Positions 1 to 7,479 of a stretch of DNA of 11,353 nt are shown in pieces. Each line of letters begins with the position of its first letter. Within the stretch, counting starts at the first letter, position 1. Under the pieces are notes generated by a model that saw only the letters and a list, made by a program, of their open reading frames with translations, ran no database searches and had not been told where the DNA came from. The position numbers and the translations under genes are program-made. Source of the DNA: an uncultured Prevotella sp. (GTDB taxonomy: Bacteria > Bacteroidota > Bacteroidia > Bacteroidales > Bacteroidaceae); assembly GCA_937874345.1 (NCBI GenBank), contig CALNBT010000017.1, positions 1 to 11,353 on the forward strand, in the 5' to 3' direction.

Positions 1-23
1 AAGAAGGATTAATGGGTGAATTT

Positions 24-55
24 CTTGTGTCAGTTGAAAAAAAAACTTAATTTTG
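24..55 (+). promoter_or_regulatory. Predicted Bacteroidetes-type promoter of sucCD
   Basis: The -7 box TAATTTTG (48-55) matches the Bacteroidetes consensus TAnnTTTG at every fixed position. A CTTG at 24-27, close to the -33 TTTG element, lies 20 bases upstream, within the usual spacing. Transcription would start near position 61-63 and leave a short AT-rich leader of under 30 bases before the sucC ATG, with no Shine-Dalgarno sequence, as is common in this phylum. The match is read from the sequence; promoter activity is inferred. Confidence 0.6.
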
Positions 56-89
56 CAATAACAAAAAAACAAATTTCAAAACACTTGCC

Positions 90-1226
90 ATGAAGGTTCA
101 TGAATATCAGGCGAAAGCCTTTTTTGCGCAATATGGGTTACCCGTAGATCGTAGTGTATTGTGTAAAACCGTTGAGGAAGCGGTTGCTGCTTATCATTCT
201 TTAGACAACGAAAAAGCAGTTGTCAAGGCACAGATACATACCGGTGGCCGTGGTAAAGCCGGTGGGGTGAGGGTTGCCAATAATGAAGATGAGCTAAAAC
301 GATATGCTGCGCAGATCCTCGGCATGGAAATCAAGGGCTTCAAGGTCGATCGCATTCTGGTTGGCGAGGCCGTTGAGATTGCATCCGAATATTACGTGAG
401 TATTGTGATCGACCGAAAGAGCAAATCGGCTATTCTCATGCTCAGTCGCGAAGGTGGCATGGATATTGAGACCGTAGCAAAGGATACGCCTGAAAAGATA
501 CATCAAATCGTCATTGACCCATTCATTGGCCTGCCCGATTACCTGGCACGAGAAGCGGCTTTCTATCTCTTTGATGACATGTCATTGGTTAAGCAAGCTG
601 TACCACTCTTCCAAGGTCTATACAAGTTATTTATGGAGAAAGATGCTTCTTTGGCTGAAATCAATCCATTGGTCCTTGCCAAGGATGGCAAGCTGAAAGC
701 GATTGATGCCAAAATGACCTTTGACAACAATGCGCTGTTTCGTCATCCGGATGTGTTGGAACTCTTTGAGCCCACCGCTGAAGAACAAAAAGAACAGGAA
801 GCCAAGGATAAAGGTTTTAGCTATGTTCATTTGGGAGGTGAGATAGGATGTATGGTGAATGGTGCCGGATTGGCAATGGCTACCATGGACATGATAAAGT
901 TGTATGGCGGGCACCCTGCCAATTTCCTCGATATTGGTGGAAGTTCGAACCCGACCAAGATTGTTGAAGCGATGAAACTTTTACTGAGCGATGAACAAGT
1001 ACGTGTCGTTCTGATCAATATCTTTGGTGGCATCACCCGCTGTGATGACGTGGCTAGGGGATTGATAGAGGCCTTTCAATTGATTGATGTCGATACCCCT
1101 ATTGTTATTCGACTCACAGGCACCAATGAGGAAGAGGGTAGAGCCATTCTCAAGGGAACAAAGTTTCATGTTGCCAAGACGATGAGTGAAGCCGGGCGGA
1201 TGGCCGTAGAACAGGTTTCGAAATAA
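90..1226 (+). CDS. sucC: Succinyl-CoA synthetase (ligase), beta subunit
   Basis: This is the beta subunit of cytoplasmic succinyl-CoA synthetase, which interconverts succinyl-CoA, NDP and phosphate with succinate, CoA and NTP. At 378 residues it is close to the E. coli protein (388). The N-terminal ATP-grasp domain opens with MKVHEYQAK and carries the glycine-rich QIHTGGRGKAGGVRV stretch near residues 48-62. Asn192 in EINPLV and Asp206 in AIDAKMTFDNNALFRH correspond to the Mg-nucleotide ligands of the family. The C-terminal CoA-ligase-like domain shows LDIGGSSNP, INIFGGITRCDDVA and RLTGTNEEEG. The start is the only ATG fitting the conserved N-terminus. sucD follows after 40 bases, so the two form an operon. 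Whether ADP or GDP is preferred cannot be told from sequence alone. In fermentative Bacteroidales the enzyme links the TCA branches to succinate/propionate metabolism (inference). Confidence 0.97.
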   Translation: MKVHEYQAKAFFAQYGLPVDRSVLCKTVEEAVAAYHSLDNEKAVVKAQIHTGGRGKAGGVRVANNEDELKRYAAQILGMEIKGFKVDRILVGEAVEIASEYYVSIVIDRKSKSAILMLSREGGMDIETVAKDTPEKIHQIVIDPFIGLPDYLAREAAFYLFDDMSLVKQAVPLFQGLYKLFMEKDASLAEINPLVLAKDGKLKAIDAKMTFDNNALFRHPDVLELFEPTAEEQKEQEAKDKGFSYVHLGGEIGCMVNGAGLAMATMDMIKLYGGHPANFLDIGGSSNPTKIVEAMKLLLSDEQVRVVLINIFGGITRCDDVARGLIEAFQLIDVDTPIVIRLTGTNEEEGRAILKGTKFHVAKTMSEAGRMAVEQVSK

Positions 1227-1266
1227 ATGTCGTCCAGATTGTCTAACCCAGTAAAGATTTGAAAAA

Positions 1267-2136
1267 ATGAGTATACTGATACATCAAAATACAAAGTTAA
1301 TTGTACAGGGAATTACCGGTAGAGATGGAAGTTTCCATGCCGAGAAGATGAAGAGTTACGGTACCCAGGTTGTGGGTGGTACATCGCCTGGAAAAGGTGG
1401 ACAGACGGTCAGTGGCATCCCTGTTTTCAATACTGTCAGAGAGGCTGTTGCAACAACAGGTGCCGATACCTCTGTTATATTTGTCCCGGCTGCTTTTGCA
1501 AAAGATGCCATGTTAGAGGCTGCCGATGCCGGAATCAAATTGATTGTGTGCATCACGGAAGGTGTTCCAACACTGGATGTCGTGACTGCATACCGCTATA
1601 TACGCGATAGAGGAGCTCAACTTGTAGGTCCAAATTGTCCTGGCTTGATTTCTCCCGATGAGAGTATGGTGGGAATTATGCCAACCAATATTTTCAAGAA
1701 GGGGCATACCGGCGTCATCAGCCGCAGCGGAACGTTGACCTATCAGGTAGTAGCCGAACTGACGGCTTCTGGTCTGGGACAGTCGACAGCCATTGGGGTT
1801 GGAGGCGATCCGATCGTGGGACTCTATTTCCGCGATTTGCTCGAGATGTTCCAAAACGATCCAGAAACCGACAGCATTGCCTTGATCGGTGAGATTGGTG
1901 GTGATGCTGAAGAGAAAGCAGCAGATTACATCAAACAACATGTTACAAAGCCTGTTGTCGCGTTTATTTCGGGTCGTGAAGCGCCCGTTGGCAAACAAAT
2001 GGGGCATGCCGGTGCGATCATTTCGAGTGGGGCGGGTACTGCAGCCGAAAAAATTGCTGCCTTCGAAGCTGCCGGAGTGCCCGTGGCACGCGAAACAAGC
2101 GATATTCCCATCTTGTTGAAAGAAAGGTTGTTATAG
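1267..2136 (+). CDS. sucD: Succinyl-CoA synthetase (ligase), alpha subunit
   Basis: This is the alpha subunit of succinyl-CoA synthetase, which binds CoA and carries the phosphohistidine intermediate passed to the nucleotide site on the beta subunit. Its 289 residues match the family length exactly. The N-terminal CoA-binding Rossmann domain has VQGITGRDGSFH (residues ~13-24) and GGTSPGKGG. The ligase domain has GPNCPGLISP and SRSGTLTYQV. His247 in QMGHAGAIIS is the phosphorylated histidine by homology. It is co-directional with sucC, 40 bases downstream, with no promoter or terminator seen between them. A strong hairpin terminator begins 34 bases after the stop codon. No truncation or missing catalytic residue was noticed. 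Confidence 0.97.
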   Translation: MSILIHQNTKLIVQGITGRDGSFHAEKMKSYGTQVVGGTSPGKGGQTVSGIPVFNTVREAVATTGADTSVIFVPAAFAKDAMLEAADAGIKLIVCITEGVPTLDVVTAYRYIRDRGAQLVGPNCPGLISPDESMVGIMPTNIFKKGHTGVISRSGTLTYQVVAELTASGLGQSTAIGVGGDPIVGLYFRDLLEMFQNDPETDSIALIGEIGGDAEEKAADYIKQHVTKPVVAFISGREAPVGKQMGHAGAIISSGAGTAAEKIAAFEAAGVPVARETSDIPILLKERLL

Positions 2137-2170
2137 CTTTCAGACAAATCCATTGCTTAAATAGCACATT

Positions 2171-2232
2171 GTGGCCTGTTTTGTTCATCAATCTTATGGA
2201 TATTGATGCGCAAAACAGGCCACTTTCTTTTA
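2171..2232 (+). terminator. Intrinsic terminator of sucCD, nested hairpin
   Basis: A perfect 13-bp stem pairs GTGGCCTGTTTTG (2171-2183) with CAAAACAGGCCAC (2211-2223). Inside it, after a 2+2 base internal loop, a 7-bp stem pairs CATCAAT (2186-2192) with ATTGATG (2202-2208) around a 9-base loop. A T-rich tail, TTTCTTTTA, follows on the plus strand. This is a convincing factor-independent terminator for the operon. Confidence 0.85.
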
Positions 2233-2271
2233 TGGCAATCAAAAAGTTGCAACAAGGAGTAGGAGATAGTA

Positions 2272-2329
2272 AACAAATGAAAAATCGTTTTGCCTGTCAG
2301 CCATATAGAGCCTGACAAACAAAACGATT
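2272..2329 (-). terminator. Intrinsic terminator of the minus-strand GH28-like gene
   Basis: AATCGTTTTG (2283-2292) pairs with CAAAACGATT (2320-2329) in a perfect 10-bp stem, and an inner 5-bp stem pairs GTCAG (2296-2300) with CTGAC (2312-2316). Read on the minus strand the hairpin is followed by a T-rich tail (TTTTTCATTTG). It sits 18 bases past the stop codon of the GH28-like gene. It would also slow plus-strand readthrough from sucD. Confidence 0.75.
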
Positions 2330-2347
2330 GCTAAAGTAGTAGGTATC

Positions 2348-3730
2348 TTATTTGATGAGCTTGCAGTTAACATACTCAACTGCCTGAGACTTTGGGTAAA
2401 CCGGTGACGGTTGGGCCAGGATGCTCTTGACTTCAAGACCATCCACATGAATGGCCTTAATGGCTTTTTTATTGTAAGATTCCGTCACACCATTCCATCG
2501 TAATGTACCGTTGTTCAAATGAACGTTATTGACATTTTCCATGTGCAGGATTGGGATGTCTGATGCATAGAGCTCTTTTCCCGGTACGATATTGGGTCTC
2601 AGGTCGAAATTTCCTCCAGACACTTTTTCTAGCTTACTGCCTTTTAGCAAAAAAGAAAAATTGCTAAAGGTAATGTTATTGATCATACCCGGTTTTTCGG
2701 CATACAAAAGGATGGCATTCTCACCAACGCAATGAATATTTGTGAAGTTTACATCGTTGATGGTGCCAACTTGTTCTCCTTCAACTCCTCTCATGCAAGA
2801 AATCTTGATCGGATCCCCATTTCCCCACCAGTCTCCGGTGTGCTGTCTGGTCTCTATTGAAATGTTATTGAAGTCTGCTTTGTTTAAGCCTCCTTCTGTA
2901 CGTACTGTAATGTTGATGCCACAGTTTGAATCGTATATCACGATATTGTTGAAACTATAGTTTGACATCTGGTTCTGATCCCATCCTCCAATGCGTATTC
3001 CGCTTGATTTTGACCGTAAGATACAATTAGATACCATGATGTTTTTTGAAGGTTTCAGAATATTCTTGAAGCCGGGATCTCCGAAGTGATGCGCATATCC
3101 GGCAAGCACGATTGCGTCGTCTCCGCACGAGAAGTTGCAGTCAGAAACAGTTACGTTGCTAGATGACACGATGTCCAATCCATCACTGTTTGGGATCAAA
3201 AGATTATTGTCTATGCGCAAACCTCTCACTTGGACGTTTTCGCAATGTACGATGAGGAACGTCCAGTAAGGTGCATCCACACATTTGAAATCACTGAGGT
3301 TTACATTGGTACAGTTACTGAAAATAATCATCTGATGAAACCGGTCCTTTGGATAGAGTGGTCCATCCCCAATCCCATGCTCTACTTTTCGAAAGTTTTC
3401 TTTCTGCCTGATATATTTGGTGACTTCTCCACTAATGACTTTCGCACTGTCGGCATACATGAATTCCATGCCTTGTCCGAATATCGTTCCGTTTCCTGTT
3501 ATCGACACATTATCAGCATTCTCTGTATAGAATACTCCTGCTGGATTCTCATTGTGTTTTTGATATTGTGTCAGATCGGTCGTTGCTTTCAGTACACTAC
3601 CTGTTTCAAAATGGAATTCGACATTCGATTTGAGATTAAGCGTTCCTGTAAGATAGGTTCCTTGCGGAACATAGACCAGTCCTCCACCATCATCGTGACA
3701 TTTGTCAATGGCCTTTTGGATGGGGATGTG
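2348..3730 (-). pseudogene. GH28-like parallel beta-helix glycosidase, 5' end removed by IS
   Basis: The open frame of ~460 residues encodes a right-handed parallel beta-helix protein of the GH28 (polygalacturonase-like) type, expected to be secreted and to act on pectin-type glycans. The N-terminal part is recognisable (IQKAIDKCHDDGGGLVYVPQ, residues 4-23). Further in are NSDGLD (about 3173-3190) and CGDD (aspartates at 3116-3121), the acidic pair region of GH28. The usual GHG and RIK motifs are not evident; SKSSGIRIGG occupies the GHG region, so specificity is uncertain. The frame is open upstream only to a TGA at 3731-3733, inside the IS end. It has no ATG in its first ~85 codons and no signal peptide. 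The GTG at 3508 lies inside the conserved fold and is not a credible start. The original N-terminus (signal peptide and first helix turn) is gone, so it is judged non-functional. The C-terminus is intact and has its own terminator. Confidence 0.85.
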
Positions 3731-3761
3731 TCAAAACTGGCACCTCCCCCTTTTTTTTGCG

Positions 3762-3793
3762 CAAAGCCCAGACTTTCACAAGCCCGGGCTTTG
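3762..3793. other. Hairpin inside the IS left end
   Basis: CAAAGCCC (3762-3769) pairs with GGGCTTTG (3786-3793), an 8-bp stem over a 16-base loop. The right arm also overlaps a 10-base palindrome, AGCCCGGGCT (3781-3790). The right arm contains the TTTG of the predicted transposase promoter. Such subterminal hairpins in IS elements can hide the transposase start from readthrough transcripts or shape the transposase binding site; which applies here is unknown. No T-tract follows on either strand, so it is not called a terminator. Confidence 0.5.
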
Positions 3794-3820
3794 TTATTAC
3801 CCAAAGTTTTTGTAACTTTA
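3790..3820 (+). promoter_or_regulatory. Predicted IS transposase promoter, now upstream of the PUL remnant
   Basis: TTTG (3790-3793) and TAACTTTA (3813-3820) are separated by 19 bases. They match the Bacteroidetes -33 / -7 consensus (TTTG, TAnnTTTG) except for the last base of the -7 box. Transcription would begin near 3826-3828, only about 10 bases before the transposase ATG at 3838. After the deletion the same transcript would run through the chimeric ORF into the GH3 genes. The match is seen; activity is inferred. Confidence 0.5.
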
Positions 3821-3837
3821 GGCATTAGAATTTCGTT

Positions 3838-4938
3838 ATGGCAAAGTTACATTTTCGTCCTTACATACCCACCCAAACCGTTCTTTTTCCACAAAGAATA
3901 GATGAGAACATAGCTGCGGACGACCCGGTCCGCATTGTCAATGCAGTTGTTGATAATCTCAATCTTGATAATTTCAAGAAGCTTTATAAAGAAACCGGGC
4001 GCTCAGCCTATCATCCAAAGATGATGCTCAAGGTCATTATCTACGCTTACATGAATAATATCTATTCCTGCCGTAAAATAGAGAAGCTTCTTTTGCGTGA
4101 CATCCATTATATCTGGCTTGCCGGTCATGAGCATCCGGACTTCATAACCATCAACCGTTTCCGTAACCGTGTAAAGGAGGAGATAAACAACGTCTTCACG
4201 CAACTGGTTCTTGTCCTTGCCGACAAGGGTTTCATCAGTCTTGACGTGGAGTATATCGACGGCAAACTGATTGACGACCCAACCAACACATTATATGACC
4301 CACAAAATCCTTATGAAAACCGCGACAAGCGCTTCTACCAGAGTTTGCTTTACAATGGTTCGATGTGGGAGACTTACGAGATAAACATTGTAACCAACAC
4401 CGTTGACGAGTCAAAGAACGGATCATGCAAACCTCGTTTAGGTAAGGCGCGTTGTGGATATGGACTCCGCAAATTCATAGAAGAACTGGATCCCTCTACC
4501 AACATCTATGGTGGATATGCCCAGAGCAATAACTTCCCTTATTTCCGCTATGCCGAGATTCTTCTTAACTATGCCGAGGCTCGCAACGAGGCTTCCAGTA
4601 CTCCTGATCAAAGTGTTTACGACGCCATCAACCAAGTGCGCGCACGTGCCGGTCAGCCTGCACTTCCCGACGGACTAACAAAGGACGAGATGCGCAAGCG
4701 CATTAAAAACGAGCGCCGTGTGGAACTCTTTATGGAAGAGCATCGCTTCTATGATCTCCGTCGTTGGCTGGATGGCGATGTGCTGGCCAATCCTATCATG
4801 GGTATCAACTGCTACGACAATAATGTGACTCGTCGTTATGAGATATCACAGATTGAGGAACGAGTGTTTACTGGCGAGCACTATTTCCTGCCAATTCCTT
4901 TGACTGAGCAGCAGAAGAATCCTTTGCTTGCAGAGTGA
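3838..4938 (+). pseudogene. Chimeric ORF: transposase N-terminus fused in frame to SusD C-terminus
   Basis: This 366-codon ORF joins two unrelated proteins. Residues 1 to ~142 are the N-terminal part of an IS1182/IS5-like transposase: the MAKLHFRPYIPTQ start, then the DUF772-like helical domain with YHPKMMLKVIIYAYMNNIYS and TINRFRNRVKEEI. It breaks at VEYIDG, about where the first catalytic aspartate of the DDE domain lies, so the rest of the catalytic core is missing. From GKLIDDP onward it is SusD/RagB family. No stop or frameshift marks the join. The product would have no signal peptide and only half of either fold, so neither transposition nor outer-membrane glycan binding is expected. 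The ORF may still be translated, since the transposase start and a promoter are present. The stop lies 34 bases before the next gene's ATG. A domain fusion with a selected function is judged unlikely. Confidence 0.85.
4249..4938 (+). pseudogene. SusD/RagB family glycan-binding lipoprotein, C-terminal fragment
   Basis: This is the surviving part of a SusD-like outer-membrane lipoprotein, which normally captures glycans next to a SusC TonB-dependent transporter. Family marks in order are DPQNPYENRDKRFY, YNGSMW, NFPYFRYAEILLNYAEA, INQVRARAGQPAL, KNERRVELFMEEHRFYDLRRW (split here as KNERRVELFMEE and HRFYDLRRW) and the closing FLPIPLTEQQKNPLL. About 225 of the usual 500-650 residues remain. The signal peptide, lipobox cysteine and TPR half are absent. 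No susC lies upstream, where it would be expected. The fragment shows that the downstream GH3 genes belonged to a SusC/SusD PUL. The left edge is approximate because the residues IDG could come from either parent. Confidence 0.88.
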
Positions 4939-4972
4939 TATTTAAATAAACAGAATTAAACTCTTGATAAAT

Positions 4973-7477
4973 ATGCTAAGGAAACTAACAACAATCATCA
5001 TATTAACAAGCTGTGTCGCTATAAGCGGCACAGCATCTATTAAGTCTGACAAAAACCGTAATAAAGATAGAGAGCAGAAGATTGAAAAGCAACTTTCCTC
5101 AATGTCTTTAGAACAGAAAATAGGTCAGATGGTGCAACTGGAAGTAAACATGATTACACAGTTTGATCAGCGTTACACCGTTACTGCACTTCAGAAACTA
5201 TCTGTCAAAGAACTCTCTGACATAATCTCAAAGTTTGACTTGACAAATGAATATGATGCCACATTGATGGTTGTTAGCAATGGAAAACCCAAAAGCAGCA
5301 ATGACTACCAATATCAATGTTTGTCACAAGCTATTAACTATAAGTTAGGTTTTAAGTTAGACAAAACCAAACTGCAGAACGTGTTTCAGACTTATCGTGT
5401 TGGATCTATTCTGAACATGCTCGGAGGCACTTGTGCTGCCGAAGTTGACGTGTGGAACAAAGCTACCAATACCATTCAAGAAGCGGCATTAAAATATTCT
5501 GGTATACCAATGGTTTATGGCTTAGATCAACTGCATGGCACCACATATACGGCAAAAGGCACCTTATTTCCACACCAGATAGGAATGGTGGCCACCTTCA
5601 ATCCCGAGCTCGCCAAGCGCATGGGAGAAATTTCCGCCTATGAAACACGAGCCTGTGGCGTGAGGTGGCTGTTCTCGCCATCAATGGACATCTGCCGAAA
5701 GCCATCATGGCCAAGACTATATGAAAGCATGGGTGAAGATCCCTACGCGGCATCTGTTATGGGGGAGGCCTATCTTAAGGGTCTTCAGGGTGACGATCCC
5801 AACAATATTGATGAATATCATGTGGGGACATGTCTTAAGCACTATTTCGGTTATGGTGTACCTGACAATGGCATAGACCGCACTCCGGCAAATGTAAACG
5901 AACAGGACTTGCGAGAAAAACTGTTCACGCCGTTTCTGAAAGCCTTTCAGAATGGCGCCATTGCAACAATGACCAACTCCTCAATATTAAATGGAATGAA
6001 TGGCGTTGCCAACAAGAAGTTTTTGCAACAATGGCTGAAGGATGACCTTGAGTGGGATGGGCTGATTGTAACAGACTGGGGAGACATAGAAAATCTTTAT
6101 ATCCGCGACCATATTGCAGCCTCACAGAAAGATGCCATTAGGATGGCCATCAATGCAGGCGTAGACATGATGATGGTGCCTTCTCAACTAAACTACGGCG
6201 AAACACTCAAACAACTTGTGGAAGATGGTTGTGTGGCACAAGAAAGAATAGACGATGCAGTGAAACGAATTCTTAGACTTAAATACAGATTAAATCTTTT
6301 TGATAATCCCTATAGTAATGACAACAAGTACCCACTATTTGGAAGTGCAGCTCATGCAGCTGTGGCTAAGCAGATGGCTGTAGAATCGGAGATTCTTCTG
6401 AAAAACGAAGATAACATCCTACCCTTGCAACATGGCAAAAAAATATTGCTGTGTGGACCTAATGCAAATACCATGCGTGGACTAAATGGTGGCTGGAGCT
6501 ACTCTTGGCAGGGCAATAATGTAGAGAAATTCTCAGAGCAATATAACACCATTCTGGAAGCCATGACTAATAAGTTTGGCAGTGACAACATTATTTTTGA
6601 ACATGGAGTGGCTTATGAGGAACACAAAGAGTGGACAGCCGAAGATGCTTCGGGCATAGAAAAGGCTGTGGCTCAAGCCAAGGATGTTGACTACATCATT
6701 GCGTGTGTTGGTGAGAATTCCTATGCCGAGACAACCGGCAACATCAGCGATTTGAATCTATCATCTAATCAGAAACTGTTAGTAAAGCGCCTGCAAGATA
6801 CAGGCAAGCCTGTGATACTCATCCTGAACGAGGGAAGACCACGACTGATTCATGACCTCGTAGATGGCTGTAAAGCCATTGTCAACATAATGCTTCCAGG
6901 CAACTATGGTGGCGATGCACTTGCCGATCTCCTCTCGGGCGATGAGAACTTCAGCGGCAGATTGCCATTTACATATCCTTCACACCCTAATTCGTTCACC
7001 ACCTACGATTTTAAAGTATGCGAGGCAAGAGAAACTATGCCCGGAACATATAACTATGAGGCTCACACAAACACGCAGTGGTGGTTTGGTGAGGGAATGA
7101 GTTATACCACTTTTGAATACAGTAACCTCGAAATAAATAAATCGTCATTCGATGCTGGTGACATAATAGAATTCAGCATCATGGTTAAAAACACTGGTAA
7201 CCGAAAGGGTAAGGAAACAGTAATGCTATACTCGCAAGACCTCAGTGCATCAATCATCCCTGACAATCGGCGGCTAAGGAACTTCAAAAAAATTGAGCTT
7301 ACCTCTGGTGAAAGCCAGACTGTATCATTCTCAATAAATGCAAAGGACTTAGCCTTTATAGGTTCAGACGGGAAATGGCATTTAGAGAAAGGTGAGTACA
7401 AAATTACCGTTGGTAACCAAGCAACGGTCATCAACTGTGTGTCCGATTTTACAAGCGAAACGAACATTCTAAATTAG
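4973..7477 (+). CDS. GH3 beta-glycosidase, ExoI-like, exported
   Basis: This is a family GH3 exo-acting beta-glycosidase, most likely a beta-glucosidase/glucan hydrolase of the periplasm or outer membrane. ATG 4973 (834 residues) is preferred over an upstream TTG at 4964 because it begins a signal-like segment, MLRKLTTIIILTSC. LTSC at residues 11-14 could be a lipobox, though type I cleavage after GTA is also possible. The TIM barrel spans about residues 30-390. It carries KHYFGYG and the nucleophile Asp368 in VTDW. The alpha/beta sandwich (~445-670) has GENSYAETTGN, where Glu586 matches the acid/base position of plant ExoI-type enzymes. A fibronectin-III-like domain (~720-830) ends the protein. 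About 80 extra residues (roughly 55-140) sit between KIGQM and GSILN, where many GH3 enzymes are shorter. It lies 34 bases after the chimeric ORF and 2 bases before the next GH3, clearly in an operon. Substrate linkage is not determinable. Confidence 0.93.
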   Translation: MLRKLTTIIILTSCVAISGTASIKSDKNRNKDREQKIEKQLSSMSLEQKIGQMVQLEVNMITQFDQRYTVTALQKLSVKELSDIISKFDLTNEYDATLMVVSNGKPKSSNDYQYQCLSQAINYKLGFKLDKTKLQNVFQTYRVGSILNMLGGTCAAEVDVWNKATNTIQEAALKYSGIPMVYGLDQLHGTTYTAKGTLFPHQIGMVATFNPELAKRMGEISAYETRACGVRWLFSPSMDICRKPSWPRLYESMGEDPYAASVMGEAYLKGLQGDDPNNIDEYHVGTCLKHYFGYGVPDNGIDRTPANVNEQDLREKLFTPFLKAFQNGAIATMTNSSILNGMNGVANKKFLQQWLKDDLEWDGLIVTDWGDIENLYIRDHIAASQKDAIRMAINAGVDMMMVPSQLNYGETLKQLVEDGCVAQERIDDAVKRILRLKYRLNLFDNPYSNDNKYPLFGSAAHAAVAKQMAVESEILLKNEDNILPLQHGKKILLCGPNANTMRGLNGGWSYSWQGNNVEKFSEQYNTILEAMTNKFGSDNIIFEHGVAYEEHKEWTAEDASGIEKAVAQAKDVDYIIACVGENSYAETTGNISDLNLSSNQKLLVKRLQDTGKPVILILNEGRPRLIHDLVDGCKAIVNIMLPGNYGGDALADLLSGDENFSGRLPFTYPSHPNSFTTYDFKVCEARETMPGTYNYEAHTNTQWWFGEGMSYTTFEYSNLEINKSSFDAGDIIEFSIMVKNTGNRKGKETVMLYSQDLSASIIPDNRRLRNFKKIELTSGESQTVSFSINAKDLAFIGSDGKWHLEKGEYKITVGNQATVINCVSDFTSETNILN

Positions 7478-7479
7478 AT

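Larger units (their letters stand above)
3727..4265 (+). mobile_element. Left-end remnant of an IS1182-like insertion sequence
   Basis: The element begins at about 3727-3733 with a sequence like GTGTCAAAACTGGCACC, exactly where the GH28-like frame ends. It then holds a C5-T8 homopolymer run, a hairpin, a promoter and the transposase start. The transposase stops matching its family at about 4261-4265. No right terminal repeat or second copy of the left end is found downstream in this window, so the element is one-ended and could not move by itself. The exact left boundary cannot be fixed because no target duplication or right end remains to compare. The family assignment rests on the transposase N-terminus. 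Confidence 0.75.

Noticed and set aside
3508..3508. GTG as a start codon for a 386-residue GH28-like protein
   Set aside because: Conserved beta-helix sequence continues 74 codons upstream of it in the same frame, and a secreted enzyme would need a signal peptide, which is absent.
3589..3825. A minus-strand ORF of 78 codons starting in the IS
   Set aside because: It is a different frame from the GH28-like protein and crosses the IS boundary. The true GH28 frame here is open and reads as conserved sequence, while this one does not.
3230..3901. A 223-codon plus-strand ORF across the GH28-like gene and the IS left end
   Set aside because: It runs antisense to the recognisable GH28-like protein, has no family features, and overlaps the transposase start in another frame.
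3838..4938. Transposase-SusD fusion as a new functional two-domain protein
   Set aside because: Both halves are incomplete at the fold level, the SusD part has lost its signal peptide and lipid anchor, and the transposase part ends around its first catalytic residue. A deletion scar explains it better.
4964..4972. TTG start for the first GH3 gene, three codons upstream
   Set aside because: ATG 4973 directly begins the signal segment and is the more usual codon; the extra residues add nothing recognisable.
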